64,000 nt of DNA from Malachius bipustulatus (taxonomy: Eukaryota > Arthropoda > Insecta > Coleoptera > Melyridae). Shown piece by piece: positions 43,363 through 53,875 of the stretch. The notes beneath the pieces were generated by a model. The model was given only the letters and a program-made list of their open reading frames with translations, was not told the DNA's origin and made no database searches. The position numbers and the translations under genes are program-made. The number at the start of each line of letters is the position of its first letter. Within the stretch, counting starts at the first letter, position 1. The DNA is taken from NCBI GenBank assembly GCA_910589415.1, contig OU342634.1, forward strand, positions 1,302,001 to 1,366,000, given 5' to 3'.

Positions 43363-46308
43363 CCCATACACTTGCAACAAGATCTGCAGCACCTTTAAGT
43401 TTGCTGCATCTAAGATCCAGAACACCGACAGAGTCAGATCGGCACACGATCTGACTCTGAAAAAGGCAAGGGATATACATGCCGACATCCTGATCATGGC
43501 GGAACCGAATAAGAATAACTCGACTCGGCTACGGATGCGGCGATCATGGTAAAATAAAAATAATAAAAATAATAATAAAAATCTGGACATCGGCAAATCG
43601 GGTGGAGGAGAGGGGTTTGTATACGTGGAGGTAGACGGCGTCCGCGTGTACAGCTGCTACTTGTCCCCCAACAAGAGCCTAGCACAATTCGAAAACTTCC
43701 TGCAGCGCCTGGGAGACAGCCTCGAGGGAGCGAGGTGCGTCATAGCCAAGGATTTTAACGCCAAATCCCAATTGTGGGGAGGAACAGCCCAGGACAGGAG
43801 AGGTGACATTCTCTGCGCCTGGATGATGGCCATGGACCTACGAACGGTGAACCGGGGGACATGCCTACTTTCGTCAGGGGAAGGCAGAAATCCTTCCTTG
43901 ACCTTACGATAGCCGGAGTGAGGGCAGACCTCGTGGATAACCGGAAGTTCTGGGCGAGGAAACCATGAGCCATCACCAGTACCTGTCCTTTGAGATCAGA
44001 TCTACGCGGGGCGGAGGCAGGGCTGATAACCTCCTCACAGTGACAATCAATTACGCGGAAATGGCAGAACACCTGAAGAGGCTGGAAACCAGGCGAGGCA
44101 CACATGAGGAGGAGTGCGAACACATTAAAGAAGCTTAGGAGAAGGCGACGGTTCGGAGATTTGCGAAAAGGGGCAACACTAAATGTTGGTCTGAGGAGCT
44201 AGAGGAAGCAAGGAGGAAATGCACGAAAATACGTAGAAGTATCCAAAAATCCAGGAGAGCGCGCTCACATACAATCGGAAGCGACACCGAGAAAACTGGC
44301 TACAAATACATGAAAAAAACAACTTAGAAACGCCATACGGAGGGCAAAAAGAGCAAGATGGCTCAAGGTATGTGAGGAACTCGACAATGACATATGGGGA
44401 GAAGGGTTCCAAATAGTAAAAAGGCAGCTGGCGAGTCCGACTCCCCCCTTCATTCCAAGGGGCGAGGCCAGGCTGCGGGTACTAAGGGAACTCTTCCCCC
44501 AACAGCGGACGGGCATATTAAGGAACAGAGCACCCAGGGAGCGTATAACTCCTCCCATCACCCAACAGGAACTTGACGCGGCGGTCAAACGCATGAAGAC
44601 CCGCAAGGCCCCAGGACCAGACGGAATCACCCCGGATTCCGTTAGGGTTTCAGCAATCGTGCACCCGGATGACCTCCTGAACCTGCTTAATGCACTCCTC
44701 GAGGAGGGCCGCTTCCCGGACATCTGGAAGGAGGCAAAGGTCGTCCTCATCTGGAAGAGGAAAGGGGATACCCATGAGGCAAAATCCTACAGGCCAATTT
44801 GCCTCATCAACACGATGGGAAAGCTTTTTGAGATAATCATCCTCAATAGGACGAACCAGGAGCTGGAGGAGAGACAGACCATCAGCCCCAGGCAGTTCGG
44901 TTTCCGAAGCGGGTGCTCGACGACAAACGCAGTCCAGCGCGTTCTGGACGACATAAGGGCTCCGAACGAACGGGGCGGGAGAAGGGCCCCCGTGAGTGCG
45001 GTGATCGCCCTGGACGTCGGTAACGCATTTAACACCGCATCGTGGGAAAAGATCCTAACTGCGGCAGCTGGGATCCCCCTCCCGGTATATCTGATCCGGA
45101 TTCTGAGCTCCTATTTGTCAGATAGGACAATTAGAGAGAGAGGAACAACACTTCCCGTCACGGGTGGAGCCCCGCAAGGATCAATCCTGGGCCCCACCCT
45201 GTGGAATATCGTGTACGATGGGGTGCTTCGTCTGGCCATGACATCCGAGGTAAGCATGGTGGCTTACGCGGACGACCTCATGTTAATAATTAAAAATAGA
45301 GACGTACAAGAGATAGAGAGCAGGGGTAATGAGGCGGTATCCAGGGTGTCCCTCTGGATGACGTAGACCGGACTCGGGCTGGCGGCGGAGAAAACACAGG
45401 CTGCAATTTTCACGAATTCCTGGAAAAAGCGGGATATAGAGTTCAGGGTGAGAGGGCTGAGGATAAAGGCAGCCAATTCAATTAAATACCTGGGGGTAAC
45501 CCTCGACAAGGGACTTATGCTCGGGGCACACATCGGAGAAGCGACTGCGAAGGCCCACCGAGCATGGAACGGCATCAGCGGGCTCATGTCCAGAGTGGGT
45601 GGATCTGCGGCGACCAGAAGAAAAGTTCTGGCCGCCGCAGTCATGTCGGTCGCACTATATGCTGCACCTGTTTGGTACGGTGCACTGAGAATAAAGAAAT
45701 ATAGAAACATGATGACTGGTCTCCAACGTCAGACGCTGATCGGAGTTACCTCAGGATACAGGGCGGTATCCGCAGAGGCCTTACAGGTAATTGCGGGAGC
45801 ACTTCCTGTAGAGGAAACAATACGCCTGAGAAGCGAGCAGTTCTCCGGGAGAGACCGGAAAAGAAGTGATCTTCAAAAAGAAGCAAGAATACGGTGGTAG
45901 GCCTCGTGGAACACCACAGCAAACGGGGCCTGGACAAGAAGACTTATCCCGACACTAGAGAAATGGTTGGACCGCAAGTGTGGTGAGGTGGACTTTCACC
46001 TCACACAGTGCCTCTCGGGACATGGAGTGTTCGGGGAGTACCTCCACCGAATAGGGAAGGCTGAAACACCGAAGTGCTGGTATTGCTCGGAGGGGGATAC
46101 TCTCGAGCACACCATTTTCCACTGCCCGAGGCGAAGCACTGATAGACTCGACTTAGAGCTAAAAACAGGAGTTGAACTGAACGCCGACAACATGATCAAC
46201 ACCATGTTAAAAAAAGAGGAGTCCTGGAAGCAAATCGCCTCCTACCTGCGGCGGATAATGCTACAAAAGGAGGAGGACGAAAAGAAAAGGATTTGGATGG
46301 ATAGCTAA
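43359..46308 (+). pseudogene. E2 ORF2: endonuclease-RT (frameshifts, two stops)
   Basis: The endonuclease starts in a shifted frame as KFAASKIQNTDRVRSAHDL (about 43397) and MAEPNKN. It is broken by an A/T microsatellite at about 43549-43582, then VYSCYLSPNK and FNAKSQLWGG, in which the catalytic GD is changed to KD. After further frame changes near 43900-44330, a single frame carries the rest: RKAPGPDGI, EAKVVLIWKRKGD, QFGFRSGCST, ALDVGNAFNTASW, GGAPQGSILGPTLWN, VAYADDLMLII (45262-), YLGVTLDKGL, LYAAPVWYG, TSGYRAVSAEALQ. The tail CWYCSEGDTLEHTIFHC starts at about 46077 and the stop is at 46308. TAG stops at 45364-45366 and 45898-45900 interrupt that frame. Domain order is that of R1-clade ORF2. 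Confidence 0.85.
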
Positions 46309-46380
46309 ACAATGGCACCCGAGTCGATGAAAGACCCAACAGGGTCCTTAGTACCGGCTCGGGCGCAGAAGAACGAAGGG

Positions 46381-46438
46381 TTTTTAGTAGGTGCAAGCCC
46401 CACAGTCCCCTACGATTGAGCTAGCGTAGGGGCTGCGT
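46381..46438 (+). other. E2 3' UTR stem structure
   Basis: AGTCCCCTACG pairs with CGTAGGGGCT across a 10-base loop. The first stem seen in the other copies is degenerate here (TAGTAGGTGCAAGCCCCAC). Confidence 0.5.
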
Positions 46439-46468
46439 TAGGCATTTTTACTCCATTAAAAAAAAAAA

Positions 46469-46493
46469 GGTCAGGTCAGGTCAGGTCAGGTCA
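46469..46493 (+). repeat. TCAGG telomeric repeats between E2 and E3
   Basis: Five GGTCA units follow the A-tract without a mismatch. E3 begins at 46494. Confidence 0.9.
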
Positions 46494-47910
46494 CCTCTGA
46501 TATGGAAGGGTAAAGGGAGCCCGGAGGACCCGAGGGCGTACAGACCGATCTGCCTGATAGACACGCTGGGAAAACTCTTCGAGAAGGTACTGCTTAGCAG
46601 AATATCTACCGAGATCGAAGACAGAAGGGCAATAAGCCAAAACAAGTACGGGTTCAGGAAGGGAGCATCGACGGTGATAGCGATAAAAAGACTAATAGAT
46701 GAAATCCGGACCTAGGACGCAGGCAGAGCAAGGAGGGCACAGTTGAGTGCAATTATTGCTCTGGACATCAGGAACGCATTCAACACGGCGAATTGGAGCG
46801 AAATTGAGGATGCCCTGGAGGCGGTCCCGGTGTCCGGATACCTTAGGAGGATCGTGGGCAGCTACTTTTCGGAGAGGGTCCTTCTGGAAGAAAGAAGAGA
46901 GGAACAAGTGACGGGGGAGTCCCCCAGGGGTTGATTCTGGGACCTACCCTATGGAATGTCTTTTATGACGGTCCCCTGCGTCTTCCAATGTCGCCGGGCG
47001 TAAGCCTGGTGGCATACGCGGATGACGTCGTGATAATAGTGAAGGGGAAGACCAACGTTCAAATCGAGAAGAAGGGGAATGAGGCCATCAAAAAAGCCAA
47101 GAACTGGCTTGAGAGAGTGGGTCTACGACTGACACCGGAGAAGAGTGAGGCTTTGGTCGTGACCAATTCATGGAAGACACAGTCTATAAGGTTGGGGTGA
47201 CGCTTGACCGGCGGATGGGGTTCGGGAAACACATGGAGGAGGTCACGACCAAGGCCAGGAAAATTTGGAAAGCCCTGGCAGGACTGATGCCCAGAATCGG
47301 AGGACCCAGTCACCGAAGACGACGCATACTGGCGGGAGTGATCAATTCGGTTGTGCTATATGCGGCCCCCATATGGTACAAGACGATGTTGGTCCAAAGG
47401 CACAAAGACACGCATATCAGGCTGCAAAGACAGACCCTCATCGGGGTGACTGCGGCATATAGAACTGTTTCCACAGAGGCCCTGCAAGTCATTGCAGGCG
47501 CCATGCCAATTGATGAGCAGGAACTATACCGAAGTTTATGTTTCGAACAAAGAGCAACGGCAGAGGGTAGAACAAGACGACAGCTGCTTGAAGAATCTAC
47601 GGAAAGGTGGCAGGACAGGATGGGACCAAACCCCGAACGGAGGGTGGACCAGACGACTGATCCCAAACATAAAAAAGTGGGTAAAAACTCAAACCTAGAA
47701 TGCAGGTTTTCGCGTCACCCAGTGCCTCTCCGGGCATGGGGTATTTGGAACGTACCTGCTAAGAATTGGAACAGTGGAAGACGATAAGTGTTGGTACTGC
47801 GAAAACAGAGATGACCGAAACACACACTGTTTAGATGTTCCAGATGGCTCCCAGAAGAACAAAACTGGAGGCCATAATAGGAAAAAAGATTGAGCCACAT
47901 AACATCATAG
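46494..47910 (+). pseudogene. E3 ORF2 fragment: RT and C-terminal Cys/His region
   Basis: The order is LIWKGKG, RAYRPICLIDTLGKLFEKV, KYGFRKGASTV, then a TAG near 46714, and IALDIRNAFNTANW. After a frameshift at about 46920 comes LILGPTLWNVFYDG, then VAYADDVVIIV (about 47012), TPEKSEALVVTNSW, and after a further shift GVTLDRRMGFG, LYAAPIWY, LQRQTLIGVTAAYRT and TEALQVIAG. The end carries a degraded CWYCENRD...H zinc motif near 47790-47830. The endonuclease and ORF1 are absent because of 5' truncation. At least three frame changes make it non-functional. Confidence 0.8.
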
Positions 47911-48002
47911 ACATAATGACGGAGGATAAGGTCAAGGGTAACAACATAGCAACATACTTGAGGGAAATAATGAAGGAAAAGGAGAGAGAGGAGAAGAGAA
48001 GG

Positions 48003-48412
48003 TGTTCCGTCCTCATTTCCCGTTCCTACACCCGCCTGTGGTCCGGACGGCAGAGTGCACTACGACGCATCGATACTCGCCCCGCACCCCTGAAGGAAGA
48101 ACCTACAGGTGAAAAAAGAGTGAAGATTAACCCTTCGAGACGGTCGCACGCAAAAGATATCGCTCCGCGCTCCGCTATATTCGCACGCTCGCTGTTGTCA
48201 TCCAATTGTAAGTACCCGCTTGTTTTTTCCTAATTATTTCTTATCCTTATCAATATATAATTCTTTACCCGCATTTATCGCTACACCGCCACTATTCATT
48301 AATCCGCGTTTATTGGGAATTACAGGAACTAAAGCTGTTTTCTGTACCCTACCGCCGGCGTCTTAGACAGGTCGTAAAAATATAATTGCGTCTGTGATAA
48401 GAACCCCAAACA
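48003..48412 (+). repeat. 5' LTR of the BEL/Pao element
   Basis: It starts TGTTCCGTCC and ends CCCCAAACA. It is the same length as the 3' LTR and I found no base difference between them by line-by-line comparison. Confidence 0.9.
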
Positions 48413-48413
48413 T

Positions 48414-48431
48414 TGGTCCTTCGAGCCGGAT
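48414..48431 (+). promoter_or_regulatory. tRNA primer-binding site
   Basis: TGGTCCTTCGAGCCGGAT begins one base after the 5' LTR. It is complementary to the 3' end of a tRNA with acceptor strand TCGAAGGA plus CCA. This matches animal tRNA-Tyr as I remember it (mature 5' end CCTTCGATAGC). Confidence 0.65.
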
Positions 48432-49165
48432 TTAAGTAATTAATTGAAATCAGATCAATTAATCACATTTCAAAAAAAATCATTCGCATTTCACTTTGTC
48501 AAAATTTCAATGCAATAAGTTACTTTGCATTGATTATTTACTTTCCGCACTTGTTATTCGCAAAAATAAGCTATAGATACTTGTTTTTCATTTTTTCGAA
48601 GTCACGAAGTTATTAATTAAAGAACTTCATCGCGAAATTACAGCATTTGTTAACTTGCTACAAATTTGTAAATTTCATCATTCTTTAATTGTAATTGTGT
48701 TTAGAATATTTCATTCTAGAAAATAATTACCGCATGTAATAACTATTCGATCGATCTTAATTAATTAGGTACCTATACGTATTGCTGAAAAATATTTGGT
48801 GAATATTTTGTACCCACACCCCTTGCTTGAAAAGTGTAGTCTGCCTTGGGGTAATAAAAACCCGTCCTCGTCTCACCTCACACCACTACGTTTTATTCTC
48901 TCTCGCTACTGTGTTTGCACCTTGCACGTGCAGGCAACTTTTAACAATTTTACTAATCCCGGTCTCCGGAAATATTACGTCGAGGTGGTATCCTGGTTTG
49001 GAAATTATTGATTATTTTCAAGCTGAGTTGGTGTTGGTGTCGGTAGGTATATACTTATATACCTATAAGTTCAGAGAAGAATAATTCTATTATTCACGCA
49101 TCATCCTTCTTTTACTCGCATTTTCAATTGAGAAAATTTAACTTTTATTAATTCGCTAATTCGCT

Positions 49166-52100
49166 ATGTCTCTCACAATGGAAAAGGCTTTGTCTACCGG
49201 CAAAATTATGTTGTCTAGGCTACAGTCGATTTTAGATTTAGGTTCGAATGCAGGTACATCTGTTGACGAAAAATTTAAATTTCTCGCAGCTTTAGACTCA
49301 GCAGAAAGTCTATACAGGGGGTTTCATTTAGTCATTACAGACACGCTAGTTGATGAAACATCAGATCAGTGGAAATTGTTCTGCGATCAAATCGCTCAAA
49401 TTGATGGGGTATATTTTGGAATTAAAGGTATTCAGTTACGTCTATCGCAATCAGAACCTAAGGTTAAAGATTCTGACTCCTTGGTTGGGAAACCTGACGC
49501 TGTCTTGCCAGATGGGCGAGGTTCGAATGGGTCGCTAGAGTCAGTGGGTGGAACTCGATGCAATGTGCGTCTTCCTAAAATTGATCTTCCCCGTTTTGAT
49601 GGAGACCTTAAATTATGGCATTCTTTCTATGACATTTTTAACTCGCTTATCCATAATAATTCCGATTTATCCTCAATAGATAAATTCCAATATCTAATTT
49701 CTACGCTGTCAAAGGAACCTCTGGATCTCGTTCGTCACTTGCCTTTAACCGAAGAAAATTATGTCATCGCTTATCGTACTTTGATTGATCGCTATCAGAA
49801 TGACAGAATCTTAGCTACCTATTATTGGAATGCTATTGCTAATGCGCCCAAGTGTCGTCCAGACTCAACGCACTCCATGAGAGATCTTCTCAATTCTTTT
49901 ACCGAGAATACCGCCGCGCTCCAGAAATTCCCGCAAGTTGATTTGTGGAATTTCACTATGCTAAATTGGCTTCTTCAGAAGACCGATGACTCGACTCGCA
50001 AGCGATTTGAATTGAAATTCGCGCAAGAAGACTTCCCTCTTTATGAGGATCTTTTTACTTTTTTGACCAATCAGTGTCGAGCACTGGAGACACATGCCTT
50101 GAGTTCTCCAGCCACATCTTCTTTCAAGCAACAGCCATCACATTCCAATAAAGGGAAGGTGAACTGGGGCACTGAGGACAGACGTAGTCCTCACGTGATG
50201 ATGGTGTCTACCACTCGCGAGTCTCCCAACGCCGCTCATTTTATTTATTGTTCGCATTGTCGCTCCAAGTCGCACACACTTCAAAGGTGTACCGCATTTT
50301 TAGGATTATCTCCTCATAATAGATTTACATTTGTCAAATCCGCTAACCTATGCACGAACTGCCTGAGTTCGGTGCATTCGTTCTCCTCTTGTCGCTCTAC
50401 ATCCACATGCAGACATTGCTCAAGTAAGCACCACACTCTACTGCATTTCTTTAAGGAAAATGACGACAGAATTTCTAACAAAGAAGTTCAAACTCCAAAT
50501 GAGTCTTCCGCAACAAGTTCTTTTAATCCGCATTCTTCGCCACCACTTGCCATGTCTTCCATTGGCGAAGCTTTAGGTACTCCTCAATCGATATTACTGG
50601 CCACGGTGCGGTTCCAGGTCCGTGATAAGTGGGGAAATTACCAATCTGTTCGAGCCCTCTGTGATTCGGGCAGTCAAACTAGCTTCATGACAGAAAGATG
50701 TCGTAAGCGTCTCGCTCTTGAACTCATTCCATCTTCATCGTCCATAACTGGAGTGGGTCATTCCGCTATCTCCTCTGCGCACGGATATGTAAATTGTTCA
50801 ATCCGTCCGGATGGATCTTCTACCAATTTGGGTGTCGCTGCCATGGTGTTACCCTCTATCTGCTCGGAGTTACCGACTAGTCCGCTTTCAAATATTCATT
50901 GTTTCGAAAACTTGAAACTCGCTGATCCCTTGTGGCATTCTCCCGGTCCCGTGGATATGCTCCTCGGGGCTGAAGTCTTTTCCCGCATAGTCAAAGAGGG
51001 TGTCATATCTGGCGATGGTACGAGACCTGCTGCTATGAACACAATCTTTGGTTGGATACTTTTAGGTCCCACTTCTTCCAGCACAACGCATAAGGTGCAT
51101 TCTTTTTTTGTCTCGACCGAATCTTGTCTTAATGACACGTTGAGAGAATTCTGGAAGTTGGAGGACATCCCCAATCGCTCAATCCTGTCGCCTGAAGATA
51201 AACAGGCGGAGGATCATTTCACAAATACGCACTACCGTGCGCCCTCTGGTCGTTTCGGAGTCTGTCTCCCCTTTAAGGAGTCTAAGTCGTCGCCGCCGTC
51301 GTTTCCTGGGTCACTCAAAATGGCCGATCGCCGATTATTGGCACTTGAACGTCGACTATCGAAGCAACCTTCGGTACGTGATCTTTATCACAACTTTATG
51401 CGCGACTACTTAGATGCTGGTCACATGACTAAGCTTTCTACTCCACCGCCGCCTGATAACTGCTATTTTATCCCGCATCACTGCGTTCTGAAAACAGAAG
51501 GCAGCACCGCAAAGATACGCGTAGTTTTCGACGCGTCTGCCAACGCCGAAAACGGAACTTCATTGAACGCATGTTTGCTCACTGGAAGCAAGCTTCAATC
51601 AGATATTTCAGTTAAACTCTTACGCTTTCGCTTGTACAACTATGTTTTTACATGCGACATCCGCCAAATGTATAGACAAATTTTAGTCTCTCCGCCTCAT
51701 CGCGTATTTCAAATGATTCGCTGGAGATTTTCGCCGCAGGATCCCGTCGAGACTTATTCCTTGAATACCGTCACCTATGGGGTGTCAAGTAGTCCTTACT
51801 TGGCGATTCGCTGGTTGCTACAATTAGCAAAAGAAGGTCAAAATCAATTCCCGCTAGCCTCTTGTGCCATTAATAATAGTCTTTACGTGGATGATTTGGC
51901 ATTGGGTGCCGATGACATCGCTTCCGCCATAAAACTTAGGGACGAGATTGTCCAGTTATTGAGTTCAGGTGGCTTTGAGCTCCGTAAGTGGGCGTCTAAT
52001 CACGCAGCTGTGTTGGATGGTATTCCTGAGGATCATCGTCAGACCAGTTCGTCTAATTTTGATCCAGACGCAGAAATGATTTTTAAAATTCTTGGCCTCC

Positions 52101-53047
52101 AGTGGCAGTCCAATCCGGACGTTTTCACCTTTCATATCAACGCCGTCCACACACAGTGCTCCAAGAGATCTATTTTATCGGAAGTTACCCGTATCTATGA
52201 TCCTCTGGGGTTTCTGTCACCTTTAACATTCTTCGCTAAACATCTCATCCAGCGCCTATGGTCTTTGGCATTGGGCTGGGATGAATTACCGCCGGCTGAA
52301 ATATGTTCTCAATGGCAGAACTATAAGGCCTCTTTATCGCAGCTGTCTCACGTAAAGATAAATCGGTGTCTTAGACCGCAATCTTTCGTCGAGTGTCAAC
52401 TGCCCGCATTCTGCGACGCCTCTTGGCGCCATGTCAGGTCAGCTGACAATCCCGCTGATCCCGCTTCTCGAGGTCTTTCGCAAGAGCTGTTGTTGTCATG
52501 TTCCCGTTGGTGGGCGGGGCCTCCTTGGCTTAAAGAACCGCCATCCATGTGGCCTGACGATCTTCTCGTTTCCGCTGTCTCCGCTGACTCTCTGCCTGAG
52601 GGCAAGGTCGTCTCTTTAGTCGCAGAAGTAAGTACTTCTATTGTAGATCATTTACTTCTTCAACATTCTTCGCTACTAAAAATACAACGCATCCTGGCAT
52701 ATTGGTTTCGATTTGTCCAGAACGCTCGAGGACACGATCGAAAGTCACTCATTTTAACTGATGCTGATTTACACCAAGCCTTAATGGTCATGGTCAAGGA
52801 CGTTCAGTCCTCATATTTCAAATCTGAAACTGCTCAGATACGCAAGGGACAGTTGTGCCCAAAATATTTACAGAAATTATCGCCTTTCATTGATGCTGAC
52901 AGGATATTTCGAGCAGGTGGTCGTTTGGTTCATTCCCCTTTGTCTATGGAAGCCAAGCATCCTGATCTACTTCCGCAGAAACATAAACTCGCCGACAAGG
53001 TTCTACGAAGACCCTTAGTCAAGCTCTGCCCATTACCCTGTCAGTAA
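49166..53047 (+). CDS. BEL/Pao gag-pol polyprotein, RNase H and integrase deleted (1,293 aa)
   Basis: A single open frame starts at MSLTMEKALSTGKI. The gag part (residues 1-330) holds the DUF1759-like block LPRFDGDLKLWHSFYDIF and KFQYLISTLSKEPLDLV. Cys/His knuckles (CSHCRSKSHTLQRC, CTNCLSSVHSFSSC, CRHCSSKHHTLLH) cover about 365-430. The aspartic protease has LCDSGSQTSFM at about 498 and the DUF1758-like LGAEVFSRIV. RT runs from about 750 (RVVFDASAN), with YVDDLALGA at about 907. At 1082-1087 FCDAS jumps directly to WRHVRSADNPADPASRGL, which omits the RNase H core. The end, at HPDLLPQKHKLADKVL (about 1265) and a stop, lies inside the integrase zinc-binding region, so the DDE core is absent. 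Complete family members are several hundred residues longer. Confidence 0.85.
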   Translation: MSLTMEKALSTGKIMLSRLQSILDLGSNAGTSVDEKFKFLAALDSAESLYRGFHLVITDTLVDETSDQWKLFCDQIAQIDGVYFGIKGIQLRLSQSEPKVKDSDSLVGKPDAVLPDGRGSNGSLESVGGTRCNVRLPKIDLPRFDGDLKLWHSFYDIFNSLIHNNSDLSSIDKFQYLISTLSKEPLDLVRHLPLTEENYVIAYRTLIDRYQNDRILATYYWNAIANAPKCRPDSTHSMRDLLNSFTENTAALQKFPQVDLWNFTMLNWLLQKTDDSTRKRFELKFAQEDFPLYEDLFTFLTNQCRALETHALSSPATSSFKQQPSHSNKGKVNWGTEDRRSPHVMMVSTTRESPNAAHFIYCSHCRSKSHTLQRCTAFLGLSPHNRFTFVKSANLCTNCLSSVHSFSSCRSTSTCRHCSSKHHTLLHFFKENDDRISNKEVQTPNESSATSSFNPHSSPPLAMSSIGEALGTPQSILLATVRFQVRDKWGNYQSVRALCDSGSQTSFMTERCRKRLALELIPSSSSITGVGHSAISSAHGYVNCSIRPDGSSTNLGVAAMVLPSICSELPTSPLSNIHCFENLKLADPLWHSPGPVDMLLGAEVFSRIVKEGVISGDGTRPAAMNTIFGWILLGPTSSSTTHKVHSFFVSTESCLNDTLREFWKLEDIPNRSILSPEDKQAEDHFTNTHYRAPSGRFGVCLPFKESKSSPPSFPGSLKMADRRLLALERRLSKQPSVRDLYHNFMRDYLDAGHMTKLSTPPPPDNCYFIPHHCVLKTEGSTAKIRVVFDASANAENGTSLNACLLTGSKLQSDISVKLLRFRLYNYVFTCDIRQMYRQILVSPPHRVFQMIRWRFSPQDPVETYSLNTVTYGVSSSPYLAIRWLLQLAKEGQNQFPLASCAINNSLYVDDLALGADDIASAIKLRDEIVQLLSSGGFELRKWASNHAAVLDGIPEDHRQTSSSNFDPDAEMIFKILGLQWQSNPDVFTFHINAVHTQCSKRSILSEVTRIYDPLGFLSPLTFFAKHLIQRLWSLALGWDELPPAEICSQWQNYKASLSQLSHVKINRCLRPQSFVECQLPAFCDASWRHVRSADNPADPASRGLSQELLLSCSRWWAGPPWLKEPPSMWPDDLLVSAVSADSLPEGKVVSLVAEVSTSIVDHLLLQHSSLLKIQRILAYWFRFVQNARGHDRKSLILTDADLHQALMVMVKDVQSSYFKSETAQIRKGQLCPKYLQKLSPFIDADRIFRAGGRLVHSPLSMEAKHPDLLPQKHKLADKVLRRPLVKLCPLPCQ

Positions 53048-53252
53048 TGAGCAGTCTCTTATCAATTTATAATTTGTAAATATCGCAACTGCTGTAAGTT
53101 TTAGGAAATTCACATTTAATTCGCATTCTTCGCTTATTATTCGCTACGCAAGTGCTGCAAAGTAAATCTTTATTTTAATAGTCTTTTTTCAAATTCGCAA
53201 ATTCGCTTCACTTTTTTTCGGAAAATTACATTGTAATTTTGGTGGGCGGTAA

Positions 53253-53662
53253 TGTTCCGTCCTCATTTCCCGTTCCTACACCCGCCTGTGGTCCGGACGG
53301 CAGAGTGCACTACGACGCATCGATACTCGCCCCGCACCCCTGAAGGAAGAACCTACAGGTGAAAAAAGAGTGAAGATTAACCCTTCGAGACGGTCGCACG
53401 CAAAAGATATCGCTCCGCGCTCCGCTATATTCGCACGCTCGCTGTTGTCATCCAATTGTAAGTACCCGCTTGTTTTTTCCTAATTATTTCTTATCCTTAT
53501 CAATATATAATTCTTTACCCGCATTTATCGCTACACCGCCACTATTCATTAATCCGCGTTTATTGGGAATTACAGGAACTAAAGCTGTTTTCTGTACCCT
53601 ACCGCCGGCGTCTTAGACAGGTCGTAAAAATATAATTGCGTCTGTGATAAGAACCCCAAACA
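53253..53662 (+). repeat. 3' LTR of the BEL/Pao element
   Basis: Exact copy of 48003-48412. A purine-rich GGTGGGCGG tract lies immediately upstream (about 53241-53249). Confidence 0.9.
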
Positions 53663-53772
53663 GAAGGAATACAAGAAACCAGGACGACAATGGAGAAGAG
53701 ATAAGAGACAGGCGTGTCGCTGTGATGTAAGTCGACATGACATTGGTCCCACGCGGCACGCATAAAGGAGGG

Positions 53773-53830
53773 GTTTTAGCCGGTAGAACTCCGGCACTAC
53801 CCTGGAAGGGCAGAACCACACCAGGGTGTC
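53773..53830 (+). other. E3 3' UTR two-stem structure
   Basis: TTTTAGCCGGTAGAACTCCGGC forms stem 1 (GCCGG with CCGGC). ACCCTGG pairs with CCAGGGT as stem 2. The positions match E1, E5 and E6. Confidence 0.65.
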
Positions 53831-53865
53831 CTATGAGGATTTCCCCTCCCCCCCCTAAAAAAAGA

Positions 53866-53875
53866 GGTCAGGTCA
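53866..53875 (+). repeat. TCAGG repeats between E3 and E4
   Basis: Two GGTCA units after AAAAAAAGA; E4 begins at 53876. Confidence 0.75.

Larger units (their letters stand above)
40572..46468 (+). mobile_element. Element E2: near full-length SART-like retrotransposon (5.9 kb)
   Basis: Order: 5' UTR (40572-41094), ORF1 (41095-43362), ORF2 (43359-46308), 3' UTR and A-tract (to 46468). Both ends abut TCAGG-type repeats. The 5' UTR is shared with E6, starting GGGGGCCAAAG.GTGGCATGG, so both copies reach the same 5' terminus and are probably full length. Confidence 0.85.
48003..53662 (+). mobile_element. BEL/Pao LTR retrotransposon, internally deleted, TSD GAAGG
   Basis: Two 410-bp LTRs (48003-48412 and 53253-53662) appear identical throughout, both TGTTCCG...CCCAAACA. 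They are flanked by the 5-bp duplication GAAGG (47998-48002 and 53663-53667), the size used by BEL/Pao elements. The total is 5.66 kb with one ORF. Identical LTRs imply a recent insertion, yet the polyprotein lacks most of RNase H and integrase, so this copy was probably mobilised by proteins supplied in trans (inference). Confidence 0.9.
46494..53863 (+). mobile_element. Element E3: 5'-truncated SART-like copy, split by a BEL/Pao element
   Basis: It starts inside the RT next to TCAGG repeats. The sequence runs to 48002, is interrupted by the BEL/Pao element (48003-53662) and resumes at 53663. Its 3' UTR with the conserved two-stem structure ends in an A-tract at 53857-53863, followed by GAGGTCAGGTCA. 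Confidence 0.85.
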
